Source: Pseudo-nitzschia pungens (Eukaryota > Bacillariophyta > Bacillariophyceae > Bacillariales > Bacillariaceae). From it: a stretch of DNA of 64,000 nt. Every line of letters starts with the position of its first letter. Position 1 is the first letter of the stretch. The DNA lies in contig CM074768.1 of NCBI GenBank assembly GCA_037355855.1, forward strand, positions 2,046,001 through 2,110,000, read 5' to 3'. Under the pieces are notes generated by a model that was not told where the DNA came from, did not search any database, and saw only the letters and a list, made by a program, of their open reading frames with translations. Position numbers and translations under genes: made by a program. Below are positions 31,099 through 41,756 of the stretch, one piece after another.

Positions 31099-31799
31099 CG
31101 GATGTCACTTATAGATGTGGTTCAATACACAATAACGTTTTGATTGACCATGATGCTGCCAAAAAATATACTTTGTACTACTATGGAATTCCTATCAGCT
31201 GATCCCCCCATTTTTAATCAGATTAACCCAAGGAGTTTTTACGGAATTGATACAAACAATGTAATTTGTTAGTGTAGGCTTGAGTCTTCTTTTTTGACAC
31301 CGACACACCTCTTCTTCTTCTCAATGCGACCGGGACCATGGTGGTTGCCCAAATCCTGTTGCAACAGCTCCTGCTTTGAACTCATTTTTCTTGTCCACCA
31401 GAGCAAACCTTGCATCCAGACTGCATTTGAGCCTTTTTGTGTGAAAATTGACCTGATAGAACCAATTTCTTGACTGCTTCTGATTTTGCGGACAATGACA
31501 AGAATTGGACAATACGACAATCCAACAATCCACGGCCATGGTGAATTGCAATCCTCTTAAGAGTAACACCATCCGACCTGGTGCTCCCCAAAAACCTAGA
31601 TATGCTACTAGTACTAATGATGACATTCCTATACCTAGAAATGGAGGGAATGGCTATTTATGAAGATATTCAAGGTGCTATGGACTGCACTAAGGCTCCT
31701 GTGTAGGGGAGTGTACTGGGGCTACAGGCAGCAGCATCCAGTAGCTGACTAACAGGTGCTGAGCTGAGTGCTGAGCTGTGTGCTAGTTGGTAGCATACA

Positions 31800-31909
31800 G
31801 GCTTAGCAACAGGCTTAGCAACAGGCTTAGCAACAGGCTTAGCAACAGGCTTAGCAACAGGCTTAGCAACAGGCTTAGCAACAGGCTTAGCAACAGGCTT
31901 AGCAACAGA
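31800..31909. repeat. 12-bp tandem repeat GGCTTAGCAACA, about 9 copies
   Basis: Nine near-perfect copies in direct tandem. On the minus strand they translate as a KPVA run, but there is no surrounding coding support. Confidence 0.95.
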
Positions 31910-32579
31910 CCTATCCTGTTTAGTATGGATGCTAGCAGAAGTTACTAGGGCCGTCGCGTACGATTTGTACCAATTGTACAACCCCAACAACCCCAACCCC
32001 GAGTAAAGCACCTGTTATGGTGGAGCTAAATGCTACAGGGTTAGGGTTGCTAAGCTACGAGATACTAGTGGTGCTAACCTACCATGATATCATGCTAAGA
32101 TACTATGCTACCGCCGGGGTCGGGTCATTGGTGTATAATATGTACCATGACCGGATACCCGGCCCAGACAGTTACCCAACGCGCTAGCACACGTTTGAAT
32201 TTAATTAAGCGGAGCTACGCTACGATACTCCGATACGCTACCCGTAGAATACAGTACCAGAGCTACAGAGCTCTGTTATTATACGAATTATCGGAACGCT
32301 GTCACGATACGATACAGCTCAGCTCCCTCTTGTATTCACTCTATATTCCGCTCTAAATTAAAAGCCTATCATCATGCCCTCCCCTTTCGATCGATTCCGA
32401 TGTACCTCTAGGGAAGTACCTTGTAGTAACTAAGTGTATGCAATAGACCTTGAACAGTGCCACTGTAGACTCACTGCCTATTTGTCAGGGGTATACGTGC
32501 TGTTATTATTGTTAAGGCTTTCCCCTATTTTCCAGTACACAGTACGAGTCGATTAGATCCCGAAGATTGCTGCTGACGA

Positions 32580-33523
32580 GCAATATCAACGCATATTTGG
32601 AAGACATGAGGAGACACACCAGCCATAATGAGATACGAGGAAATACTAGGAAAGAATATCAATGATATCAAGACTCTTCCACACATGTCAACTGCCAAAT
32701 GCTACTACAGGTGAATCAGAGAGTTGGGAAGAAATGAAAGAAGAATGAGGAGACACACTGGAAATAAGCTGAAGGAAGGGATCCGAGGATATCCAATGTT
32801 CTTGCTTGCTGTATGCCGGAAGATCTATCCAAAGGCATCGAGGTATGAGTGTATCACATTCCTCTGGGGATCCTACAGCAGATACTTACCTATCCTGTGG
32901 GTGTATTCCCTGAAGGATATCACAGAAGCAGAAAATTCAATTGAAATCAACAGGAAGAAGGGGTCTACAACAGCAAATCAACAAGGGTCGTTTACGTTTG
33001 AAATGAATACAAGTGATTCCAGTACTGGACCATGAATTATCCATAGGGATTTCTTGTGGACATTCATAGGGACGATATGGTGATTGATGTGCATGAAGCA
33101 GGAATTAAGCTGGAGAACATAAACAGGAGGATGGGGAAAGCTGCGATCTGTGGGAGAGTACGCCAGCAGCGAGGGAACTACAGCCATTGTGTAAATCATA
33201 TGCTCAAGATGGCAATCAGCAGGGATCCTGAAGGAAGTTGCTGGTTAGATTTGACACAACAGGGACTGATGCTACTAGTACTATCTCTTTTGCTGTGTTT
33301 ATTGAGAGAGCATCCTCCTTCAATCCCTGCCACAAGGGACGCCACCAGGGAATCATAGAAAGAGCTTTATCATGGACAATTTGCTGGCTCACCACAATCC
33401 ACTGACACTGAATGCAATTCTAGCAGTGGGGCACTGATTTGTTTTCCATGCCCCATATTATCCAGTGGATGGACCCATTGAGTATGTCTTCAACAGCACC
33501 ATTGAGAGGACATGATTTTAAAA
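32580..33523 (+). pseudogene. DDE transposase remnant (Tc1/mariner / IS630 type)
   Basis: Fragments of a transposase lie in several frames. 'VIDVHEAGIKLENINRRMGK' around 33080-33140 fits the region of the first catalytic Asp. 'MDNLLAHHNPLTLNAI' at about 33373-33420 and 'APYYPVDGPIEYVFNS' at about 33451-33500 fit the second Asp and the Glu of the DDE superfamily. Between these last two the frame has a stop (TGA at about 33436). Further frame changes occur at about 33030 and 33270-33360. It is inactive. The upstream segment (32580-33030) resembles the helix-turn-helix part only weakly. Confidence 0.75.
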
Positions 33524-33603
33524 GGGCAAGATGGGCTTTTTCCAAGTCCTAATGAAAGGCAGACCAATAGCGCGAGCCCATCAGTGTCTAACCAGCAGGG
33601 ATA

Positions 33604-33694
33604 CTACAAAATTCCTATCAGCTGTCCCCGGGTTCTACATCCCCAACTACTCATTTCTACGGAAGCCGGGGGACAGGTGATAGGAATTCCGTAC
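33604..33694 (+). mobile_element. 91-bp TA-flanked MITE, copy 2
   Basis: It has the same length, termini and core as 15676-15766 but is inverted relative to it. TA lies at 33602-33603 and 33695-33696. The core 'GGTTCTACATCCCCAACTAC' matches the complement of copy 1 with few changes. Confidence 0.85.
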
Positions 33695-33881
33695 TAAGGA
33701 CTTAGTTGAGGAGAGTTCAACAAACGAACAGTTATTTCGGAATGGAGGAAGTAAACTTGAAGAAACGAGCATTGATAAAAACTCTATTCTGTCGAGACCT
33801 CCAACCAATTTCTTTCTTTTCAGTCAGTATTCTCAATTCGTACCGTAAGACTTACCGTATCTGTATCGAGTATCGAGAGAC

Positions 33882-36260
33882 ATGAAGTACTTGCGTTACT
33901 CGTATGCATTGGCATCCTTTACCGCGGTCGCTGCTGCTCTCGTGATTGTCGGTTATTATGGTTGTCGCGGCAAAGAATTGTTGCATCGGCAGTGGTGCAT
34001 GTCCTTCTTTGATGGAAATTCGGGTTCGATTTCGATTTCAATTCCAACTTCAATGCGTTTGCCGAGGGTTTCGCTCAAACAGCAGCAAGAGCACCCTCGT
34101 GATCTACAAGAAGAGTCGAGCAGTCATTATCCTTCGTTGCGACCGAGCACCTTGCCGAGTGAATTTCCTTCGACGCAACCAAGCAATGCACCGAGTCAAA
34201 GCCAACGTCCGAGTGTCCCGCCTTCCATGAAACCGAGCACCTTGCCGAGTGAATTTCCTTCGACGCAACCAAGCAATGCACCGAGTCAAAGCCAACGTCC
34301 GAGTGTCCCGCCTTCCATGAAACCGAGCAGTACACCGAGTCAAAGCATGTCCCCTTCAGAGGAACCTAGCAATGTTCCGAGTGACTCGCCAACAGAGAGT
34401 CTCATGCCATCAACCCAATGGGAAGGTTATTGTGCGTCGGTATGCCCTGGTCCCCGTCCTGTAGTTACTGAATCTGGGTATGCTTTGAATAGTGTTATCC
34501 GAAGCTGCTTGGTGTACAATTCTTGTAAATATGCAAAGCCAATAAACTGCTGGGACACTTCACGCGTTACGAATACGGAATTTGCATTTTCTGGAAGAGG
34601 CTTCAACAGTCCCTTGGAATGCTGGGATGTATCGCGTGTAACAGATATGTTTGGTATGTTTCAGAATAGTGCTTTCAATCGGCCCATCAACACCTGGAAA
34701 ACTTCGAACGTAAGACAAGCGGCGTATTTGTTCAAATCTACCCCATTCAATCAACCCATCAATGACTGGGACGTGTCAAGGATGACAAGTATACAAGGTA
34801 TGTTCGAAGGTAATTCTCGATTCAATCAGCCCTTGAGTGACTGGGATGTTTCGCGGGTGTATCTATGGGCATACACATTCAAAGATGCATCAGCATTCAA
34901 TCAATGTCTGGGATCGTGGGCTTCCATAATCCATACAAATGCTTATTCCGGTGGTGACCCCATGGCAGGCAGTGGTTGTCCGATCAAGAATCCTAAACCT
35001 AGGGTTGAACCATGGTGTCGAAGTGAACTGTGTTCCGACGGAGATACCAAGTTCCCAAGCGATCTTCCCAGCACGTCTCCTTCGCTTCGACCGAGCTCTG
35101 CTCCATCTGTGTTTCCAAGTGGTCTTCCCAGTGTGACTCCTTCGCTTCAATCGAGCTCTGCTCCAAGTGGCGACCATACCGACTGTGCATCTATCTGTCC
35201 TTACCCACGTCCCGTAGTAACAGAGTCTGGTGTCCTATTCCAGAGTCTCATTTCGAGCTGTCTTGGCGGTGGCACCTGTAACTACAGCCTGCCAATGAAC
35301 TGCTGGAATACCTCTGGCGTTACCGACATGAGACTTGCCTTCTCCGGGAATACGACTTTTGACGAGCCTCTGCACTGCTGGGACACGTCCCGGGCAACCA
35401 ACATGGCGGGAATGTTCATGGGGGCCATTTCCTTTGATCGACCCATTGGCAACTGGAACGTGGGCAGTGTTCAAAAAATGACGGGCATGTTTTTTCAAGC
35501 GAGTTCTTTCCAGCAGCCCCTCCAGAACTGGGACACCTCCAACGTTCGGACCATGGCGGGCATGTTTTGGAAGGCCAGCAAATTCAATCAACCCATAGGT
35601 GGATGGAAGGTGGAAAAGGTCCAACAGCTGCAGGGCATGCTCGGATGGGCGGGGGTCTTCAACCAGCCCCTCGAAAACTGGACCATTTCGACGAGCGTCA
35701 CGAGCATGACCAACCTGTTTGCCCACGCCTCGGCGTTCAACCAGCCCATCGGCGATTGGAACGTCGGTAGCGTCCAAAGGATGCAGGGCCTGTTTCTCGG
35801 CGCTACCGCATTCAACCAGCCACTCTCGGGTTGGAACGTGGGCAGCGCCACGGCCATGACGAAAATGTTCTGGGACGCATCAACCTTCGACCAGCCTATT
35901 GGGAACTGGGACGTATCGAACGTGCGGCGGATGCAGGGCATGTTCCGGTCTGCATCTGCGTTCAACCAGCCCCTCTGGGACTGGGACGTGGCCCGCGTCA
36001 CGAGCGCGACCAACATGTTTGCGCTGGCGATTGCCTTCAACCAGCCCCTTGGCAACTGGTCCGTGTCGAACATCCAGAAAGTGCCGGGAATGTTTGACAG
36101 GGCGAGCAACTTTTCCCAGTGCCTCGGAAGCTGGGCTTCCTTGCTCCCGAGCAACGTCAAGATGGCCAACATGTTTCGGCAGACGGGTTGCGAGAGCGGC
36201 ACCCCCACTCCCACGAAGCTAAATGCCAGCAGCTGGTGTCGTTCTTCCGGTTGCGCCTGA
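33882..36260 (+). CDS. BspA-like (DUF285) leucine-rich-type repeat surface protein
   Basis: A 792-residue protein. An N-terminal hydrophobic segment (about residues 8-27) acts as signal or anchor. A Pro/Ser linker (about 80-175, 'PSxxPS') follows. Two repeat blocks then appear, about 180-385 and 430-780, each opening with a 'SVCPGPRPVVTESG' / 'SICPYPRPVVTESG' cap and separated by a second PS linker. The repeat of about 33 residues reads FNQPIxxWDVSxVxxMxxMFxxAxx, the BspA/DUF285 consensus. About five copies are in block 1 and nine in block 2. Each block ends with 'CLGSWASL' and a short Cys tail (SSWCRSSGC). DUF285 proteins are surface proteins in bacteria, protists and diatoms, with adhesion or recognition roles. 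There are no frame breaks. The C-terminus is shared with the gene cut by the window start. Confidence 0.9.
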   Translation: MKYLRYSYALASFTAVAAALVIVGYYGCRGKELLHRQWCMSFFDGNSGSISISIPTSMRLPRVSLKQQQEHPRDLQEESSSHYPSLRPSTLPSEFPSTQPSNAPSQSQRPSVPPSMKPSTLPSEFPSTQPSNAPSQSQRPSVPPSMKPSSTPSQSMSPSEEPSNVPSDSPTESLMPSTQWEGYCASVCPGPRPVVTESGYALNSVIRSCLVYNSCKYAKPINCWDTSRVTNTEFAFSGRGFNSPLECWDVSRVTDMFGMFQNSAFNRPINTWKTSNVRQAAYLFKSTPFNQPINDWDVSRMTSIQGMFEGNSRFNQPLSDWDVSRVYLWAYTFKDASAFNQCLGSWASIIHTNAYSGGDPMAGSGCPIKNPKPRVEPWCRSELCSDGDTKFPSDLPSTSPSLRPSSAPSVFPSGLPSVTPSLQSSSAPSGDHTDCASICPYPRPVVTESGVLFQSLISSCLGGGTCNYSLPMNCWNTSGVTDMRLAFSGNTTFDEPLHCWDTSRATNMAGMFMGAISFDRPIGNWNVGSVQKMTGMFFQASSFQQPLQNWDTSNVRTMAGMFWKASKFNQPIGGWKVEKVQQLQGMLGWAGVFNQPLENWTISTSVTSMTNLFAHASAFNQPIGDWNVGSVQRMQGLFLGATAFNQPLSGWNVGSATAMTKMFWDASTFDQPIGNWDVSNVRRMQGMFRSASAFNQPLWDWDVARVTSATNMFALAIAFNQPLGNWSVSNIQKVPGMFDRASNFSQCLGSWASLLPSNVKMANMFRQTGCESGTPTPTKLNASSWCRSSGCA
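34142..34321 (+). repeat. 90-bp perfect tandem duplication in the PS linker
   Basis: The unit starting ACCGAGCACCTTGCCGAGTG occurs twice without visible change (34142 and 34232). A third partial start lies at 34322. It adds 30 residues of PS linker in frame. Confidence 0.95.
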
Positions 36261-38361
36261 GCCGAGACGGAGTTCAAGCGAGGGGAAGCTCGCCATGCCC
36301 GGGACGACCTAGTTTGGAGGACCAAGAAGTACCGCATGCCACACTACCTCCATACCCTTCCATTCCTTCCTTCCGATTCGGTGGTCACAGGTGCTGCGGT
36401 TCGATGAATCCCATCCATCGATAATGTTTCTGTGTACATTGACTTTGACATTGCCACTTTCTCGTGGGACTCTAGATACGAAGTAAATGTTTAGAAAGCT
36501 TTCATTATTTTTTAATTAAAAAATTGTCCATTGGCACCTTGAAATCAGACGGATCGAATCGGAGGAGACCTTTCGGAGGAGCGAACGAGCTTGTTCTGAA
36601 TTCTTATCGGCCGAGCCACCTCCGTTCTACATGCAACAATAGTACAAAGTTCAACTTCTACAAGAATACCGTACGGTAGTAGGGGTTCAGCTGATGGGAA
36701 TTGCGCGTTGCGTAATTAGCGTTTATCGTTATCGTCACAATTTGCAATTTGTTTTTCAAGAAAATAAATTCGCGAAAAAAGCTTTGCGTTCCATTCCGAG
36801 CCCACCATTAGCGGTAGTAACCCCGTCCCATTCCCGCATTGCGGTAGATGGTAGATCTCCGCTTCTTCGTTCACCAAATCAAGAGACATCACCATGTTTT
36901 TTGTTGAGTGCAGTGCGTGCACGAGTATGGGCTTTCCGAAACGAAAAAAACCAAAAAAAAAAACAGGATCCCCCCCCCCCCTCTCGATCCGTTCAATGCC
37001 GGCGCGATCGATCGCGTTGATGATCAAGAATGCTCGGCTGGATGCGAAATTGACACGGAACGATGCCGTCAAAACTACGGGATTGGATTGGATTGGATTG
37101 GATTGGATTGGATTGGATTCTGTTTTTGCTCATTTTCAAAAGTGGCCTCCAACGAACTCAAAATTGAAGTGTCCTTCCAAAAAATTCCGCATCGATTGGC
37201 TCGACGATCTCCTCCGTAAGACTATTCCTCCATTCGCGTGCTGTACTGTACTGTACTGTACTGTATCGCCGCAGAGTTTTCGATCCATCCCTGCGCATTT
37301 TCTTTGTTTGTTCGAACCCGCATTATGCTATTCTCATCCATACGTCAAAACGTCAAAAGCACGTCGCTTCAAAAGATTGCGACCGAGAGGGACCCTTTCG
37401 GTTGTTCTTCGACAAGGGCATCTCACGCATGGACAGAGAAAAGAACCGACGGTTCCATTATTCAATACTCCGATAGTTGTGTCGATTTAATTTTGGATCT
37501 CGACTTTCCCGAACTCTACAAGCCAACGTTGACGTTGACGTTGACGTTGACGTTGATGTTGATGTTGAACGTTGACCGTTGTCGAGGGCGAATGAATCAA
37601 TCAAAGCTCTCGATCGGAAGCCTCCGGACCGATCTCGAAGGAAGACAGTTTTTTGGTCCCGGATCGTATCTTTGATCTTGTTGCTCCGTTACAGCATGGA
37701 AGGGAAACCGGCCTCAATCGTGGGCGCAATGCATGCACCGTACGTGCAAGTAATGGTAATGGCAACGGCGAAATTCCAACAATCTTGTCAATCCCAGCAG
37801 CAATGGGTGGATGATTTGAACCGAATGGAACTGCACCTGGAACTGCACCTGGAACTGCACCTGGAACTGCAACTGCATCTGGAACTGGAACTGCGTCGCA
37901 AAGCATCGCCTTTTGCTTTCTGACACCAAGGGCAACCAAATGAAGCCGCGGGTCTGATCTGGATCGGGAGGCGCAGGTGAGAGCACAGTAACCTTACCTT
38001 ACCTTACCGGTATCGTAAGAAGTAGTAGTAGTAAGCACAAAGTAGTACCACGCAATCGATGGGATGGCATCGAATGCGCCAGATATTGGGGAACGATTTC
38101 GATTCACCTCCTTCTTGGTCCAGTCTTTGCGGATGCCAATTTGTCGAAGGAAAATGATGATGGAAAAAGAACGTTTTATTGTGGCAATTACAGTACCGTA
38201 CGGTATCTTACGTAATCTTACTTCGTACGTCTAACCTTACTCATATCGGCACGAGTACAATTTCGAGTAACTTACCAGGTACCGTACAGTACGGCACGTT
38301 AAGGTTACGTGCGGTAAGTTACTCGTATTGGCGCTCCGGTAAAGCGTGTGGAGTTGTAAAT
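36261..38361. other. Intergenic region before copia A
   Basis: The first 175 bases are the paralogous 3' flank. (GATTG)n lies at 37081-37120, CTGTA repeats at 37243-37265, GTTGAC repeats at about 37527-37570 and CTGGAACTGCAC repeats at about 37826-37890. CTTACC motifs are frequent at 37985-38330. Frames of up to 198 codons cross these repeats and are not convincing. A weak copy of the MITE terminus lies near 36681-36707. Confidence 0.5.
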
Positions 38362-38471
38362 TGTTAAATTGTAAACAGACCGGCACCTCAACCGGTTTGC
38401 ATGCCTTTGCTCTTGCTGTATATCTCCAAGCTTGCCCTGGGACCTATCAGCTTAAACCAGTTTCAGCTACA
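38362..38471 (+). repeat. Copia A 5' LTR (110 bp, internally deleted)
   Basis: The first 13 bases and last 97 bases match the 474-bp 3' LTR by eye. The 364 bases between are missing, with the join in an AA microhomology. Confidence 0.85.
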
Positions 38472-38565
38472 GATACAACACATCTTCCCTTGTATCTTAT
38501 TTTATCTCTCGGATTCCCGCTCGCTCGAACCTCTCTTTCTTTATTTCGGATCTCCGCACTCGTCT

Positions 38566-40094
38566 ATGCCATACCGAACCAGACAACGAGCTCCTTTCCC
38601 TGCTGCCACCAACGAAGACACCTACCGTACCTTCCAATCCATTGAAACTGCGGCTCAATCCAGATTCCACCCCAGCACGATGTCCGAGGACCATACGAGC
38701 ACCCACACTGATCCCAGTGATTCTCCCACGGATGACGACGGTGGAGATTTCTTCCCATCATTCGACCCCCATGTAACTGGTATTCTTCGTGACTTCCTTC
38801 GCCTCCAGACCGAAGACGGTGACATCATATGCGATGCCCTCCGTTACGCTGGATATACCACCTGGTATGATTTTTCTCTCCTCAACAACGACGTCATCTC
38901 ACGTCTCGAATTTGAAGACCATGGCAAACGCATTCCTATCTCACCTAGTCATACCTTCCGCCTCACTACCCTTGCTGCCTACATGGCTCATCTTGACAAT
39001 ACCATCGGACCTGACGCATCTGCAGATTTCAACCACTATGATCCCACAGCCTTCCGTCAATTCCGCAAAACCTACCGATCCCCGATGACATCCCCCGTAT
39101 CTCATCTCCCACCAGCATCCACACGTAATCCAGCACCCCCACGTACTCCCAACACCCACCTTACCAAAACTGATGAACAGGTGAAATACGAGAACTGGAT
39201 TAAACGCTCCCACGATGCCACTGTTTTCGATGTCCTCAAAAATGACACCCGCTTTGAAACCTGGCTCACTGGTTTTCGCGCACAGCTTGCTGCATATGAC
39301 TTTGATGTTGAACAATTCCTTGATCCTGAATGGGACAGCTCCACTCTGCAAGGTTACGAACAGAAACTCTTCCAGAAGCAATGCACTTTCTTTTGGGTAC
39401 TCGTCCTTCGCGTCCTCAAATCTGACCTCTCTCTCTCCTGCGTTCAAACCCACACACCCACCATGGATGGGCGTGCTGCCTATTTCGAGTATCTCACACT
39501 CCGTGCATCCACCTTCACTCAGGAGTTTGACATTGCCAAACAGACCCAAACCCTTCAATCCCTCAGCCTTGCCTCCTGGAAGGACTCCACTGTCAAATTC
39601 CTCACCCACTGGTTTGATCAATATGACCTCTTATGTAAGATGACAGCCCCCAAGTCCCCTATGCAATATCACATGCTCCGGACTCTCCTCCTCAATGCCT
39701 GTGCATATGATGCTCATCTCAGTGACCAGTTTTCCAAGGTGCCCATCCCTTCCACCAGTGATCTTTCTCAAAGCACTGACACTGCTCACATCCTCAAACT
39801 CAAAACCACCCTCTTGGCTGAAGCTACCAGACTGGACTCTCGCGCGACGCTCACTCTCCCAACCTCTCGAAGCAACATCCGCGCCAACCTCCACGAAGCT
39901 TTTTCATTCCTTGACGCCTCTGAGTTGACTGATGACTTTATGGAAGATGTCCAAACCTATGCCGCTTTTCGAGCCTCTCAACCACGTGCCCCCCCTGATC
40001 CCAGCACACGTCTCCCAGAATCCTTCTGGAAAAGTCTCACACCTGATGGAATGGCCCTTTGGCGCAAGATGAACCCTGTGGATAAACGTAAATT
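38566..40094 (+). pseudogene. Copia A gag portion, cut by insertion
   Basis: About 510 codons of a capsid-type polyprotein with no zinc knuckle. Met at 38566 or 38680 (MSEDHTS) is a plausible start; the frame is open from 38401 inside the LTR. 'VKYENWIKRSHDATVFDVL' and 'WLTGFRAQLAAYDFDVEQFL' are typical of diatom copia Gag. The frame runs into the DNA element at 40095. The codon after the insertion (52562) is in the same phase once one copy of the TT duplication is removed, so Gag and Pol were one continuous frame. Confidence 0.85.
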
Positions 40095-40507
40095 CGTCCG
40101 AAAACCGGTTCGCGACCCCTCCCAAGAATTTATTTGGGGGGGTCGCGATTTATTCCTGGCTCATTTTGACGTAGCTCCATTCGTAGCCCTCTCGCGATTC
40201 GCAACCCCAATCGCGACCCAGATACTACCTCAATTACGAGAAAATACGAGAAAAAAAAATAAAATTCAAACTCGACCCAATTTTTTTTTCAATCTGACTC
40301 ATTATTACCGACCCTACCATCATTATATATTATGAGACTGTTGCAGAAATTCACTCCCAAAAATTGATTTCTCATCCCGACCCAAAGTATTTCCCATCAC
40401 ACCCCTCAAGAAATTCATCACAAAAATCACAATTATTACCCGAAGCCCAGGAATCGCGACCCCCATGAAAAAAAAATTTGAAACACTATGAAGCAAAATA
40501 TAAGTCT
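40095..40507 (+). repeat. Left end of the CGTCCG element (shared with 60266-60658)
   Basis: This 413-base segment matches 60266-60658 with one indel around the A/T tract near 40245-40290 and few substitutions. It contains repeated TCGCGACCC / GGGTCGCGA motifs that may bind transposase. Confidence 0.9.
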
Positions 40508-40589
40508 TTCTTTTGATAAATATTGATATTACTCTAATAATTGTTTATTCTCTGTTCAATTTTCTCACACACGCACACACAAATTTTGG

Positions 40590-40915
40590 TTCGTTAGAAG
40601 AAGTCGTCGTCCTTGAAATCGTCGTCGCTCTTCGTTTCGATCGTCCTTGTCTTCGTCGTCCTTGAAGTTGTCGTTGCTTCTCGCTTCGATCGTCTTCGTC
40701 CTCCCTGAAGTCGCTGTTGCTCTTCGCTCCAAATTGCCTTCCTCTTCGTCGTCCTCCCTGAAATCGTCGTCCTCTCTGAAATTGTCGTTGCTCTTCGCTT
40801 CGATTGGCTTCGTCGTCCTCTCTGAAATCGTTGTTGCTCTTCGCTTCGATCGTCTTCGTCGTCCTTCAAATTGTCGTTGCTCTTTGCTCCGATCATCTTC
40901 GTCCTCATGCACACC
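40590..40915. repeat. TCGTCGTTGCTCTTCGCTTCGATCG-type degenerate tandem repeat
   Basis: A unit of roughly 60 bases, built from GTCGTCCTTGAAATCG and GTTGCTCTTCGCTTCGATCG blocks, recurs about five times with deletions. The complement of the same blocks occurs at 43905-44340, making an inverted pair inside the element. Confidence 0.75.
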
Positions 40916-41756
40916 ACACAAATTTTGGTTCAAACGATTTTTAAATAATGGTCATCGTGATAATTTCATCCATACCGGTATCTGTACTGCCAGTAAAGGT
41001 CTCCTCACATCGCATCATATTTCATCAGTTGGAATTGCATCATTTTGTCAGTTGCGATCACATCATATTTGTCTTGCGATCGCAATATGTGTCAGTTGCC
41101 CCGTCGCATCATTTTTCGCATCATTTTTCAGTTGCCCTGTCGCATTACTAAAGTTGATTCTTCCCTATCAGTAGCAAGCAGGCAACTCAATTCAGAATTA
41201 GAACAATTGAAATCCATTATCAATACCCCAGATCTTGATGTGCTTCACTCACCGTTGCATTATATTTCATTTGCCGTTGCATCCTATTTCATCAGCAGTT
41301 GCGGTCGCCTCCCTATCAGGAGCAAGCAGGCAAGTCAATGATGCACACAGTTAGACGAATCAAAATCCATTATTAATACCTCCTCCAACCTTGATGTGGT
41401 TCACTTACCATTTCCAGTTGCCGTCTTTCTTGTTCCATTTTGACCCAAAATTATGTGAAGTAAGATTTACGACACATGCATTTTCTGTCATGCATTTATT
41501 TGCTGAGAATTGATTTCTTCTACATGATAGCAGTAGAGTTACTACTAGTAGTATGTACCGTACCGAAGTAATAGTAGAAACCAGTAGAAACCTGATGGTG
41601 GTATCATTGCGCGCCACCTAAACCATAGAGAGCCAGCCCCGCTGCGCCATAATTTTGGACTACCTCTTATGTACTACTACCTACGCACTGCAGTAGTATG
41701 TAGCAGCAGTGTATAACTGTGGTACTACTACTACAAGCAGCAAGAATAGTACTACC

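Larger units (their letters stand above)
31181..33694 (+). mobile_element. Decayed Tc1/mariner-type (DDE) element
   Basis: The left end at 31181 has the terminal sequence 'CTATGGAATTCCTATCAGCT' preceded by TA, matching the 91-bp MITE ends. The right end is proposed at 33694, where the MITE copy ends with the inverted form followed by TA. A broken DDE transposase lies between. The interval has other material (31.3-32.3 kb) that is not recognised, so a composite of insertions is equally possible. Confidence 0.5.

Noticed and set aside
31269..31626. Minus-strand frames of 69-101 codons
   Set aside because: There is some resemblance to transposase sequence but no catalytic motif; too weak to assign.
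36894..37490. 198-codon plus-strand frame
   Set aside because: It crosses GATTG and CTGTA microsatellites and has no domain or signal; adjacent frames are equally open.
40565..40933. 122-codon acidic/basic frame
   Set aside because: It translates a degenerate tandem repeat of the DNA element; other frames are similarly open.
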